A DNA stretch of 64,000 nt from Agroathelia rolfsii (Eukaryota; Basidiomycota; Agaricomycetes; Amylocorticiales; Amylocorticiaceae). Of the stretch, positions 11,469 through 23,821 are shown one piece after another. The notes under the pieces are model-generated. The model worked only from the letters and a program-made list of their open reading frames with translations. It did no database searches and was not told the origin of the DNA. The stretch covers positions 3,968,001 to 4,032,000 of the forward strand of contig JABRWF010000002.1 in NCBI GenBank assembly GCA_018343915.1, in the 5' to 3' direction. Position 1 is the first letter of the stretch; each line of letters begins with the position of its first letter. The position numbers were made by a program, and so were the translations under genes.

Positions 11469-12953
11469 CGACCAAAAGATGAAGTCGGAGATATGGATAC
11501 GACTTGAAGCCATGGGTTGTTTCCCATGATCAAGCCTGGTGCCTTTCCACTATTACTAGCGATAGGACTATATAGTCCCCCAGCGGCGGGTTTTTTTAAC
11601 CTTCAAGTGAGGCCAGAGCGACATTGAATGAATGGTTCGAGTTGCTACAGCTAGGGCAATCGTGATCCGCCGGGAGTGACCCTGTCAACTACGGCCGCTA
11701 GTGCGGGCGGCTGAAGCAGTACACACAACCCACTTCAAAGTCAGTATGAAGGCTTGACGGTACATTTCTACAATACATACATCGATATTTGTGAGTAAAT
11801 AGCACAGCAACTCAGCCCGAAAAGATATACGGACTCACTTGCAGATTACTGGAAACTCAGTAAATGTCACGTGTATCACTCAATCGTAACTTGAGGTACT
11901 AACCGGGAGTGCACCGTCCGCAGTATCAATGAATGGCAACTTAATAAATCACCGTACCTAGCGCCCAAAACATTGCTATCAATGAGGGGGGTCCGTGTTT
12001 CACTGGAGCGCAAGGGGCTATCGTACTTCTTGACAGCTTCTTGCTGAAGTGATAACATGTAAATCGTTATAGCCCCATCGCCAACTTGAACGCCCCCGGT
12101 ATCAACTTACATATCGGAGCTTTGGGGTCATTCCTTTTCACGGTTTACGCTCCTTCCAATTGGCTGCTGACAACAGAGTTTGACAGGATTCAAGGCTTTC
12201 CCTGTCACTAGCATTGGCAGGGACTCAAAGGTATAAACAAGTTAATAAAATATTCTTGTGCCGATCCTAAGGTGTGAACGTTCGGTTTCGTTCTCTATCC
12301 GAAGCCATACAATCTATACCAACGGATAGGCGTACATTGAATAAATGCCGTCTCTTTCCATGCTTGTAGTTCGATGTTTAGTATATTCCAAATCAGAAGA
12401 TGTAGCATACATATTTAATTTATCCAGCAGTAGAGAGAATCACGATGTAATAATCCATCCCAGTCATAACTTGATACCGAGCCGTAGAAGGACAATATAC
12501 TAGATATTATGGTACCAGTGTGATTGCGCGCATCGTCTTTGTAGCCTGCGGTAGTAGCGCTCAAGTTCTCTACTAAATTGAGGAGACGCGAGGTAAATGG
12601 TCATTATCACACCGCTCAATCTTCAAAATGTTTATTCATGGATTAGGTGTTTAGCACTTGGAAAACGTGAAACTAGGTTTCGGTCGAGTCCAATCGCGAA
12701 TCTGAATTATGGCATCAAGAAAGCATATTGAAGGTTTACATTAAGAATGAACGTACTAGTCATAATATATGAAATCTACACTGCTCTATTTGACTATTTG
12801 AGTCTTAGCTTAAATAACTATTCCAACGCGACGACTTCAAGTCGGGTTAATAAATACTTCCCTTTTCTACGGCATAATTGTTAAGAAATATGCCAAACCA
12901 AAAGATGCAACGTACTCCATCAAGGGGAAATGAGATGTTTGAATCTTTTATCT
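11469..12953. other. Intergenic region with a solo DUF6533 last-exon relic
   Basis: Most of this 1.5 kb has no support for a gene. On the minus strand around 12605-12545 the sequence resembles the last exon of the array genes (a region like ACC-TC(A/G)CG-TCTCCT followed by GAGAAC). It has in-frame stops and no upstream exons, so it is read as a truncated relic of a further copy. Confidence 0.5.
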
Positions 12954-14627
12954 CTATTCAGGGCTCAATCCATCCAATTGTTGAAAAACAATATCGGACA
13001 TTGCTACGTCAACAGTGTTGTTTGCATCGATTCCATGACTTGGAATATTGGTCTTCAGGTTCTCTTTCAGGTTCAATAAGAGACGTGAGGTAAGGAGGAT
13101 TGATATGCTAATCAAAGTGAGTTCATTCATCTTTCAATTTCGAAAGTAACTCACGACGTTGACAACCACAAAAATGCACCCCTAGGTACAACACTCTGAG
13201 AGGGGAAAGTGTGAAGTGTTTTTTGCATAGCGGCTTATAAGTACAACATACAGAGTTAATCTGAATAGAATTAAATTAGACTAGTACGAAAAACCCAAAA
13301 ACCTGGACACATACAGCAAAGTTCACAAGGTTAGCAAGAGTCAACGCCGCCCTTGCCCTTCGAGACTGAAGTCAGTACAGAATATATCCATTGCAAATAA
13401 AAATAAAACTCACAAGAAGTACACCATGCCTAAATTTAAAATAGTATGAGGTGAAATCGTGATTTTACAAAATAGTTATCATTGGATACCGACTATCTCG
13501 AAGCAATATTGTGCTAATAAAACTCTTTTGATGGATTTTAGAGGCAATTCTTGCGGTTCGCCATGTCTTTGAAACCGTCAATGCAATGACAAAGATGTCC
13601 CACATGAAAAGCACCAGCCAGCCAATCAGTACGGCTGTCCACATCAACTTGAGTCACTTCGTTGACGAATTAATAAGACGATGCTTAGAACTGACCATAG
13701 ATCCTATTGTACGACATATGTACTCCCCAAATTGAGCTTGACATGGAGATGCAATTATAAGGAATACGCACTTGTTCTGTTGCTTCCCATATCCTACTAT
13801 GCAATCATGGTTATACACATAGACTGTAGGAGGGCTAGTGACAATGGGCCACTATAACATCACGAGTCTGGGTAAGGCACGGTCATAATGTTGAAGCATA
13901 GAATTGCACTGGCTGACCAAAGAAACACCCATAACAGTTAGGAAAAGGGGGACTGTTTTATAGAGAAAATCCTTGTCATGACTGTACAATACAGACACGC
14001 GCCAAAACTGCCAAACTTTTCGGAGTCTTGTTAGGGACAACCCGAAGGGGAAGCAATATACAGACTCACTCCAGGTATACGCGGGGACTATAAAGAAGAA
14101 GACATGGCGCAGATTGTCAACGGCATGACACCTGTATTTAAAGACTAAGTGTGTGTCATAGCAAAGGTATTCCATCATAAGAGCTAGGGTTACCACTGTA
14201 AGTATAAAGATCAGATGCACTCATTCTGATAAATAAACGGAGGAATGTACTTGAAGAGACGACGTTTCGAAAAGAAGGATAAGTTGGACGATGCTAGTGA
14301 ATGTAGTCAAGTAACGGACGGCGAGGAACGCGATGAGGACGATGTGCATTGGCTTGCGCCATACTAGTCTTGTCTCAATGCCTATGGTAAGTATGTGATC
14401 GTAGCATGTTGTGACTATAAGAGGTGAGGGCAATAAACGGTTAGATTTCAGGATCACTTGGAGGTAGTATAAAAGTTGAAGCGGCACCACAAGAAGCAAG
14501 GAGGATGTAATTATTCGCAAACCTTAGGACAATGGTCAGTATCATTTAGTTGATCTCATTTACATGCAGCGAGAAAGAAAGTTGCTTACGACTGTTGCGC
14601 AGTAGTGTTCAAGTCAACAGACGACAT
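12954..14627 (-). CDS. DUF6533 membrane protein, array copy 5
   Basis: The start at 14627 reads MSSVDLNTTAQQS and has a GTAAGC donor. The next exon, longer than in its sisters, reads FANNYILLAS and onward. The signature exon is TTCYDHILTIGIETRLVW. Then come CHAVDNLRHVFFFIVPAYTW, an exon with FWRVSVLYSHDKDFLYK, an 8-nt microexon at 13703-13696, and a helix exon (LVLFMWDIFVIALTVSKTW, ending ILLRDS). The last exon has ILLTSRLLLNLKEN, VAMSDIVFQQLDG and a stop at 12956-12954. The usual RDG is RDS here. The long exon 2 could come from loss of an internal donor. No disabling lesion is seen, so it is probably a gene, but diverged from copies 1-3. Function unknown. Confidence 0.65.
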
Positions 14628-15275
14628 AAAACGGAGGACAAGGGCAAGGAAAAGGAGGAAAAATCCGAGGAATAGGTCTCTACTATCCGATGCCCTTGTA
14701 ATATTGGATAACGTGATACTTTCTAACCTGAGCTCCTTTTAAGTTTGCCGGTCGGGTCTATTGATTTCTCTCACTGTGTAGGCCGCATAAGCGAAGATAG
14801 AATGCTATTGAATTGAGCTGTTACTAAACCCGGGCATAATTAGTTTTCGTCGGAGTCAACTACTAGGCACTAATAATCCCACTGGTGACGACCCTGCTAC
14901 AAGGTCTACTGGTGCCCAGCCATGCGTGTAGTCCTGCAATAGTGCTGCGACGACACAGCGTAGCAACTTGCCAGTGCCAAGGTATCGAGAGAGTGCCGTG
15001 ACTGATAGGCATCCAAGCCCAGTAAAATGTAGGATTACTAGAGCATTCCACGTCCGGGTCTTAGAAAAATTAAGCTAGGGTCGCAGCATCCTGGAGTGAC
15101 ATGTATTTCTCAGTCGCTGCACCCACACTTTACGAATGCTCGGGCCGCTGGTCCGTGAGCCTGCACAGGACATCGCACACTGCCGCTGGCTCTACCATGA
15201 TCCAGCTAGCTCAGCCCGTATCCACGAAACGGTCAAAATTCTAGCTGGAGCTCGTTGTATCTTGCTCGCTCAACA
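14628..15275. other. Array spacer
   Basis: Contains the shared upstream block near 14808 (ctattgaattgagc). The remainder is moderately GC-rich without recognisable genes. Confidence 0.4.
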
Positions 15276-16730
15276 TCAACCTGAATAAGATCTGGCGGGC
15301 TCGAGTGGTTCCATGCCAGTGTTTCGGACTGTTTTCTCTGGTCTTAAGGGGGAGAAATCATTACTAACAATGAAGGCGTCCATGTTATCTCCCAGTTTGA
15401 GTAGAAGGCGGGAAGTAAGGATAACTGCCATGTTCTTCAAAGTCGAAGATGAGCCTCATACCAGCCAAGAGGTAAAAATGACTTACCATGATGCCAATCA
15501 TAAGAATACACCTTTTGGCAGGAGAACCTACAATATTTGCAAAGAATTCAATGGAGGAAAGCAATTTATTGTCAATTTTCACTGCAGCGTACCAAGTTTA
15601 TCTGAGCAGCAATTGAAGATCAGGATATGAAACACCTTATAGCTTGGACACATACAAAGTATGTCAAAGTATTAGCAAAACCAAATGCTGCTACTGCTCT
15701 ACATTACAGGAATGATTGTGCCTCAGGGCGCTCAAGGTGAGTAATAACAAAAATTCACGATGTCTACCTACGAGAGCAACAGCTGTTAATAGTGAATTCA
15801 ACCATGTGCAAAAAGAAGAAAAAAAAAAAAAAAAAAAAAAAACTTACCGTCCTGAAGCATAACTGTATTTATGAACTGCCTTCCGTGGGCACCACGTGTG
15901 GCTTTTGCAATTTTCAAGGCTATAATAGCCTGTTCTCAAATAAAAAACGGAATCAACTAAAATCTGTACCTGTATGCGATCACTGCTAGTGAAGTCGTAT
16001 CCTCAAGGAGTGCTGATGCCGCAACTGATTAATACTTGCGTAGGTTTCTATTCAGAGACAATTAAGCACCAAGGTGAAGGTGAGCGGGCTATGTGTTAAA
16101 CAAGTAGATAAGTGCTTACGAATTTGGAGCTCTCAATCACAGATGGATGTGAGTATATGCCCCTAGAATAGATGTATAGGACACGATATTCCACTGAAAT
16201 TTGTTCAACTGTTCAGACATTACCCGGTATATACAAAGTGGTAGACTTACCATACCAACACCCATGACAACTAAAAATAGTGGAAGTATCTTGTAAATGA
16301 ATCGCTTGTCGCAAGTATTAAAGCGGTAACACACCAAAGCTGCAAAACCATTTTCTTTTCTACAAGTTTTAGTGCAAAAGAAAATATTTATAGCTCAATT
16401 CTATGAAAGATAGGACGAAAAAATAGAGAAGAAATATTTTCTCAAGTCTTCCGGTGATCCCATACATGCCAATGAATGCACGGCGGCAGAAGAGCATTCA
16501 AAACGAGGTCACTCTTTATAATGAAGTGATTAATATTGTTGACATTTGGGTTAGATATGTCCAAGTTTATATCGAGAATAATGCAGTGCTTCAGGAGATG
16601 TCATAGTATAGTTGAGTATAATCAAGCGAATGACGTTCAAAATCAAAGCTGGATAACGAATGACAAAGAATGCGAGATACGATGCGCAGTGGCAGATACC
16701 AGATCAGCCGATATTAACATGAGACTAGGA
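15276..16730 (-). pseudogene. DUF6533 array copy 6, nonsense, frameshift and 5' truncation
   Basis: The final exon (VILTSRLLLKLGDNM) and the preceding LPKGVFL exon are recognisable. The latter has TGA where sister copies have a Trp codon (LPKGVFL-stop-LAS, near 15500). In the relic of the signature exon the frame shifts between LIWYLPL and YLAFFVIRYPALILNVIRL, near 16690. The first two exons and the YDHxLT motif are absent; the similarity ends near 16730. A run of about 26 A (15817-15842) interrupts the middle part. This copy is dead. Confidence 0.75.
15817..15842. repeat. Poly-A tract inside copy 6
   Basis: Homopolymer A run of about 26 bases within the pseudogene, preceded by an A/G-rich stretch. 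Confidence 0.8.
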
Positions 16731-17640
16731 ACCAGCCAGATGCCTCGGTCATTCTTTCTTCCTAAGTGAGCTGGTGAATTGAATCAAGTTGGGTATAGTC
16801 GACTCTGTCTAAAACCATACGCTTCTAAGGCTTCAGCTTCCACTTGAACGTGCTTAATGAGATGTTCGAGTTGAATTAATCTTCGAGATAGTGAAACTAC
16901 ATACTGGTATGCCCCAGAATTGCAGAAAAAGTAAAGAGGCCAGAGATGAGGCCTCCGAAGGATATCAATTTAAACAGAGCCGACAGTATTTGGAGTTCTG
17001 GTCCCGAAGCTGTTACAATCAAAGCATATAAATAATAAAACGACACCTACACAAATGTCGAAATATATAAGATCGTCATTAAATTTTGATGCTGCCATAA
17101 AATTGCGCATCTGCTGCAAGAAAATCTCACCATTTTCGTTTGCATCCGTTGGGTAAAATAATTTGAATATTTGAACCCGGGTGTTTGAGCTGCCTTGGCA
17201 AGCGTTGTTTTTCTGTTCATGTCTTAGTACCGTACTCCGTCCTGTTTTCTCTTTATGTAATTTTATTGTTGGTTTGGTATATAAACAAGTAGATTTTACT
17301 CAATATATGCTATGCATTTATCACCCTTATACGTAGTCAATTAAGAATTTTTCCCAAGTTAGATCTATGATATCCAACTTCCCTGAGTCAATGATATGCA
17401 TCTGGTGTGCTACCAGGGCCGTGCAGAGCACAGCCCACAGTTGCCAATGTGCTGGGGTTCAAATTGATCATTAGGCTTTACATGTGCAAAGCATGGATAG
17501 TACCATTCCTATGAAAGAGAAAGGTGCATATATCCTTCCGGTGTATCAACATTGACTGAATATTCCTTTTATTTACACTGCATATGCTTATTTTTTCAAA
17601 TAAGTTTACATAGATATTTGTACTGCCTAAGATTTTTCAG
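16731..17640. other. AT-rich region, possible Helitron body
   Basis: No coding sequence is recognised. It lies directly 5' of a Helitron-type 3' end and begins where copy 6 loses its first exons. It may be the body of a short non-autonomous Helitron, but no 5' TC terminus could be fixed by eye. Confidence 0.35.
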
Positions 17641-17666
17641 CCGTGCATAGCACGGGTAAATGCTAG
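17641..17666 (+). mobile_element. Helitron-like 3' terminus (hairpin plus CTAG)
   Basis: A perfect 6-bp stem with a 3-nt loop (CCGTGC ATA GCACGG, 17641-17655) is followed seven bases later by CTAG and then T. A short GC-rich palindrome close to a terminal CTRR followed by T is the hallmark of Helitron 3' ends. The 5' end and size are unresolved, and no Rep/helicase is present. Confidence 0.6.
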
Positions 17667-18165
17667 TATATATATATGTGTGTGTACTTAGTGGTAGCAA
17701 CCCTATTAATCTTGGTGGTGCACCGTCTATGTTGCATGCTAAGGATGTTGGCTGCAAATGCTCTTTTTTTCGTGTCGGGCTTGGTACATATCCGTCAGGT
17801 AGATGGTATTGGTCGGGTATGGATGGTGAAAGAAGCTCTACCTCGGCTGATTTCTAAACGTAGTTGACGCTGTAACCGAGATGGTATTGGCCGATGAATT
17901 CCAAGTTTAAACACAGAAATAGGGGCAAAATACTGTCATTAGTCATCAAAACCATCGTAAATACGTACTGCAAAGAATACGGTATCCGGATTGCACTCGC
18001 CTGATATTTCTACACCATAAAAGTTGATGCTTGCTCGTCATTCAAGTAGATCCATCACAGTGGAGTATACACTGGCTTAATATTTTCAATGGCACGTTCT
18101 TCAGGTGATACTAATAGGTTATGTTAAGTTAACTGGAATACAAAAAACACATACGTAGATCCCGT
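17667..18165. other. Intergenic region between the Helitron end and copy 7
   Basis: Starts with a TA/TG microsatellite (about 17667-17687). A 63-codon open frame at 17676-17867 has no recognisable family and is not called. Confidence 0.4.
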
Positions 18166-19856
18166 CTATTTAAGGTCCAGGTCATCTAGTTGTTGAAAGA
18201 CAATATCGGACATCATGATGTCAACAGTGTTGCGCGGAGCATTTTTATCGGTTACAATTCCAGCTATCGCATTCTCCTTCAGGTTGATGAAAAGGCGCGA
18301 TGTGAGGACAAACGCCATGCTGTTTGAATTTCAGTATGAGACAACTCTTCCCTATCAGATTAAAACTGCTGGTGACTTGCCATGATACCGGCCATGTGAG
18401 AACGGCCTTGGGCAGGACAGCCTGTAAAAAGCGCAAAAAAATGAAGGAGTATTCTTGATCGTATTTTCAATTTCTGCGTACTGAATTTATCTGGATAGGT
18501 TGGTTTAGTGCAAGTTAGTAAATTCCAGCACAAATCAACACGTACATAAAAAGTTAAGATGTTGAGGAAACTCAAGAGTGCTATCACACTGCATCATTTG
18601 AATGATTAGTGTATATGCGCTAAATATGAAGTTGCTACTGACGAAAAATATACGACGCCTATATGCAATATGCAGGGTGATTAATGGTCAATCACAGGCA
18701 TTGTACAAAGTAAATGTACCATCTCGAAGCATGATTATGGTTATGAACCTTCTTCCGTAGACACTGCGTGCAGCTTTGGCGGTTTTCCACGTTTTGGCAA
18801 CTGTCATTGCTACGGCAACCAATTCCCAGACAAGAGACAGAATCGAGACATAGCGCGCACCTGTGTAGAGGAGTTGAGAATATAGATCACACGGAGAAGA
18901 GATTACTTCATACTTACGCAAAGATCTATTCCGAGGTCGGAGCGAATCAAGCCAAAATGTGAGTAGAATGTAGGTCCAATGCATATATGACAGACATAAG
19001 CACTTACGATTGATGTGTTTCCAATCGCAGACAGCTGTGATTATTTGTGTCCAAATTAGCGGAATCAGATATGATGTCCCACTGAGGTTTTGAGCCATTC
19101 AGATATTACACGCTATAGGCAAAAAAAAACTGTCGAACCATGTTGAAGCCCGTGGTGATCAAAAATAATGGAAATATCATATAAATAAATCGTTTATCAT
19201 CATTGTATAAAGCAATGATCCTCCAAAGCTGTGAACCTGTTTTTTTATATCCATAAGCACCAGTCAAAGTAATTTATGATGCACCGACACCAAGCATAAA
19301 ACAAGGATACAAAGAAGACGCCTTTCCCAAATTTTTCCATGGTTTCACACCTAAAATAGACACTTGAGTATCCAACAAACTCTGCGTAACGGTAGGTTTA
19401 CCACTGTGGACAGACATATTAGATACATGGACGCTGATCTTGAGAACGATAATGGGGAGGCACCTCAAAAGATGTTGCATTGAAGGAGATGATCAAATAG
19501 GCGATGTTTGCAAACAAAGCGAAGTAACGAGGAATAAGGAATGCAAACTGAGCGACATGCAACGGCCAACACCACATCAATCGGATTTCAACCCCAATAG
19601 TGATGATATGGTCGTAACATATCGCTGCTAAACGTAAAGGCATGTCGGGTTCCCAATCAATCCTAAGTCTATAACACGGCTGTATACCGAGTTCGGAAGT
19701 TGGTTTTGGTACGTACCAATGGAGGCCAAAAGAATGTAATGAAACACCAATCTTTATATCGAACTGTATTAGTGCGGTGAAATACCCCAAAGTCATGAAA
19801 GATTGCACTTACGACTGCTCCACTAAACTAATAAAATCCAACCCAGTCACCGACAT
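18166..19856 (-). CDS. DUF6533 membrane protein, array copy 7
   Basis: The start at 19856 reads MSVTGLDFISLVEQS (exon 19856-19813). It is followed by 19751-19717 (LVFHYILLASI) and 19624-19464 (AICYDHIITIGVEIRLMW to SFNATSFE). Later exons read CETMEKFGKGVFFVSLFYAW, IIALYNDDKRFIYMIFPLFL, an 8-nt microexon at 18925-18918, ILSLVWELVAVAMTVAKTW with IMLRDG, LPKAVLTWPVSW, and a last exon with AFVLTSRLFINLKEN and MSDIVFQQLDD. The stop is at 18168-18166. The donor after PVSW is GC (GCAAGT), a legitimate minor class. This is the most diverged member but shows no lesion. The link between the signature exon and the CETMEK exon is not settled. Confidence 0.68.
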
Positions 19857-20532
19857 AATATGAAAACGAGTGGAAAGGCGAGGTCGATGAGAGCCCTACT
19901 ACGTTAGTGGTAGTTGGCCAAGAAGTGCGTTGACCTATAGGTCCCTTGTCTCAGCCCTTGGAGATCGTACGCCAATTCTTTCGACCCTTCAACTCGTGTC
20001 ATTGGCGAGCTTCTGAGTAAGCATGGTGATAATAAAGAAATGGAGCGACATCATTGCCCCGAAGCCGGAAAGCAATAAACAGGAATTTCCGTGACTCGGA
20101 AGGAACTCTGACCTTACCTACTAATCACTGGTATTGAGAAGACATCAAATGCAGTGAAAATGTATGTTATAACTTGTAAAATATAATATTTGGAAGCAAG
20201 CCAAAGTCAAGCGTGAACATGAAGCTTGAAAAAGTATCATATTCAAGTTCAAGCTACTCCGAGCACATATCATTCAGGTTGTTGCCGGAAGCAAGGACGA
20301 GTTCACAAGTGGACCGCTGCGGCATACAGCCGCCCCGGGCCTTGGTTACTTGGTACTCTTGGTCCTCTCACTGTCATCCTGATTGACCTGGACTATTGCT
20401 ACTAAACTATCTCCGACCTGACGCCTTAGTTTATAACCTATTTCGTATGATATTCTGGGGACAATTCCTGCTCTAGAATTATCGATGCTGGAAAACATCT
20501 CGTAGTGCAATTCGAATCAACGACTTACTGGC
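19857..20532. other. Intergenic region upstream of the UVRAG/VPS38 gene
   Basis: No gene is seen. It separates the minus-strand array from the plus-strand housekeeping block, so it probably holds the divergent promoters of copy 7 and the UVRAG gene. Confidence 0.5.
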
Positions 20533-23500
20533 ATGGTTCAAGCACAGGGATTCGTATCCAATGAAGACCCTTACAGCAGCCTTCTACAGCCGGTTAGAAG
20601 GAATTCTCTGTATTTTCAAGCGTCCCATTGACCTTATACACAGCGCCGCATTCGACATATAGTCGCGTTTCACATATGCAATTTCACTCCATTCCCTGAA
20701 CGAGATACTCTTGCGTCTGCATTATCTCGCCCCGTTGACATTGTCCATGGTGGCATCGTGGACGACCTGGAACTAACATCTGCTCGAAGGCGCGCTCGTA
20801 AATTATCTCAAAGCTCGGTCGCCGCCTTGAGTAATGCACAAGCAACAGAAAGCTCTATCGAGCCTGCGAATGGCGACTATCCAACAAGCAACCGCACTCG
20901 TGCTACATCCAGGACTAGTTTAGGGAGAGGATCTACTGCTCGCCCCAATCACATTGCACGCGCAAGCTCATCTTTATGGATGAATGATTCATCTGTCCCC
21001 ATGCAATCCTCATACCTATCCGCCTTCATGCAAAATAACTCTCAAAGGAATCTGGAGAAGATCATCTCCAGAAGGCTCACAGAGACGTTCTTGACAATAA
21101 GGGTTCCGAATGATGTCGAGGCATCCCACTTCTCGACACATTTAAGCGCCGAAGAGTCGCCCTCAACCTCATCCTCTCAACTACCTAATCAATTCTCGAA
21201 CAGTACAGCGTCCATTCCTTTCTCACGAAACGGGCGAAATGATATACCCCGGAAGCCCTCCCCTGTTAGACTGCGTCAGGCATCGCAGGCAACCACGGGA
21301 CAACCATCGACATCGTCTTCGTGTACTCAACTGATTTACGATCCAGTCCCTGTTTATCTCTCCTCAATCCATCGCCCGTCAACAAATCCCTCCTTCAACG
21401 TCGATGCTCGACCTGGTTATGATTTTGCTCCTTGGATGAACACTGGAGGCGAATTGCTTCGAGTAGAGATTTGGGCGCCTCTACCGCAGTTCCAAGACAA
21501 GGGGAAAGGCAAAGCTGTCGAGAGTGACCAAAACCTCCAATCGGAAGAGTGGACGATGCGCGAGAAATGGGACGTTGACTTGAAAGAGGTCGTTCCATTC
21601 GGTGGAGATGTGCGTCTTCATACAAGATTGCGGTTATTAAATTACTTATGGCAGAATTTAGCGACAACTCCTTCCTTTCAATACACTCTTGATAACGCTA
21701 TCAGATGGGAGTGTTTACTATGTATCGCATTCTCCACATTCAGCGCTTCGTTCACACTCTCCTTCTCCGGATGGACACCATTCAGATCCAGAATCAACAG
21801 CAAAGTTGAACCGGAGAGCGCATCAAACTTTTTCTCGACGGCGGGCGGCTGCAAGGGCAAATTCCGAGGTGTCCAAGACAGCACCCTGGCAAGATCTTCT
21901 CAAGTGTGTCTCTCTGACCTCTTACAAGCTCTTTTTGATCACTAATATTTGGCCTCCAAACATAGATTGGTGACTTTGCAATCTACCATTGTGGATACGG
22001 AACAATCACTCCAAAGCATACTATCTGATTTGGACAAAGACATCAACAGTGATCCACTTACGCCATTAGTGCGTACACCTGCATCTTATCCGAAAATGAC
22101 ACTGACTCTTCTGTGTAGCGGAGGCATATATCTTGCCAGCAGACATGGATAGGGGCGCTTTGGGATGAACGAGCCACTGTCAATCATGCATCGGACCAGC
22201 GTACGTCCTGTTCCTGGGAGTGGACCTAAGCTTTTTTTTCGTTTTTCTCAAGAAATATTTAGTGCGATCTCAGATAGCATCTAAGAAGGATGAGCTACTT
22301 CAGCGCCGGCAAAATCTTCGGCTTGCATTGGAACGTCATGACGAAAATGTATTCACAAGCGATGATATAGAGTCTGAAATCACAAGCGAGCAGTATGTCT
22401 TATGTCTTTGTATTTTAATTCTCGACTTACCCTTGCTCTTAGCATTAACCTTGTGAAATTGCACCACCGCCTTCCATCTGTACGAACAACCCTTCTCACT
22501 ACACTATCGACCATATACCCTATCGAACTATTATCCCCACCTGACCTTTTATACACTATCCTCGGAGTTCCGCTCCCTATTCCACCTGGAGCCACGGATC
22601 CCGCGCCTCCCTTGACACTGGCATCTCATAAAGAGGTGACAGAAGACTCTGTGGCTACTGCTTTAGGATATGCTGCACACCTAGTGCAACTTCTTGCGGT
22701 CTATCTCGGGAAGCATTTGGTTTATCCTATCACCTACGTCGCTAGCAGGAGTTTGATTCGTGATGGGATTTCTGCCATGGTTGGGCCAAGGATGTGAGTT
22801 TGTCATCTTCATAGTCACTGTCTTGTTCTCTGACCTAATCGACGTCAGGTTCCCCCTTTATTCCAAGGGTGTTGATACGTATCGTTTTGAATATGGTGTT
22901 TTCCTGCTCAATAAGAATATTGAAATGGTATGTAATATCCGCAATAATAGTGTGCTCAGAATAATGAACCTCGATCATCAAAAATATAGTTGATGGCAGA
23001 CAAAGATCTGCGAGCACTTGATATGCGCCACACTCTGCCGAACTTAAAGAATCTCCTCTTAACTCTTTCAGACGGTGAAGCAGCCTCACTTGCGTAAGTG
23101 CTTCAGAGTGTCCCCTGGTGTTCATGCAACTAACTTAAGAAAATGAGAATCTAGGCCACCCAGCTCGCTACGCTCTTTTCCATCCTCGCTATCCGACCTC
23201 GACGTAAGCATTTCTCACAAGGCCACCTCGGCTGCGGTCGCAAAGGGCACACCAGAAAGCCTCACACCCTCGTCGAGTGGCCTTACCATCACCACCGAGA
23301 TCCATAACGATCTACCCCCTGAATCTCCTGAGAGCGGAACAACGACGCCGACGACAATAACGGCAACAAGCACTACTCCTACAGCGGACATGCGCCGTTC
23401 TAGGCTCACGCTAGGGCTATCCCCTCTTGCTGGATTCCTTAAGGCTCGATACCCATCTGCTGTGCGCTCCTTGAGTGCAAGCGCGTCCTATAGCAATGGT

Positions 23501-23821
23501 GACGACAAAGTAGCCGAGCCTGCCGTCGTTGTTCACCAGCAGGACACAGCGAAGCCCGAGAATGGCGAGGGTCAGGCAATAACAGCAACAATCGAGGGGG
23601 AAGAAGATGAAGATGATAGACGGACAATTACAGCCTCCATGGCTAGGGACTCGCCCGATGACGAGGCGGAGGCGGAGGAAGGCAAGGTTGTTGCTGAGGA
23701 CAATAAGGGTAGTAATAGAAACGGAAGTGCTACTGCTCGAGAGAAAGGATACCCTGATAAGACGGAACATTCGGACCCGATTGCGCCTGCGGCTATGTTA
23801 ATATCTTCACCTACTATCTAA
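20533..23821 (+). CDS. VPS38: UVRAG/Vps38-like subunit of the Vps34 PI3-kinase complex II
   Basis: Ten exons: 20533-20592, 20644-21609, 21662-21903, 21966-22068, 22119-22200, 22263-22392, 22443-22793, 22849-22927, 22990-23093 and 23155-23821, giving 927 residues. The N-terminal part has RRIRHIVAFHICNFTPFPERD and a long Ser-rich stretch, then LPFNTLLITLSDGSVYYVS. A coiled coil follows (residues about 430-530). The conserved ATG14/UVRAG core has PSVRTTLLTTLSTIYPIELL, ATALGYAAHLVQLLAVYLGK, FPLYSKGVDTYRFEYGVFLL and MRHTLPNLKNLLLTL. The last exon encodes a low-complexity, acidic tail. In this family the protein links Vps34, Vps15 and Beclin/Atg6 for endosome/vacuole sorting. The core distinguishes it from Atg14 mainly by length, so Atg14 is a weaker alternative. 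It is followed in tandem by ATG15. Confidence 0.9.

Noticed and set aside
17676..17867. 63-codon plus-strand frame with hydrophobic stretches after the Helitron end
   Set aside because: No family recognised, starts in a TA/TG repeat, and the alternative frame is equally open.
20500..20530. TTCGAATC string resembling a tRNA T-loop
   Set aside because: No matching acceptor stem, D-loop box or anticodon arm around it.
23417..23770. 117-codon minus-strand open frame
   Set aside because: Antisense to the last exon of the UVRAG gene. Its hydrophobic look comes from the low-complexity acidic codons of the real frame.
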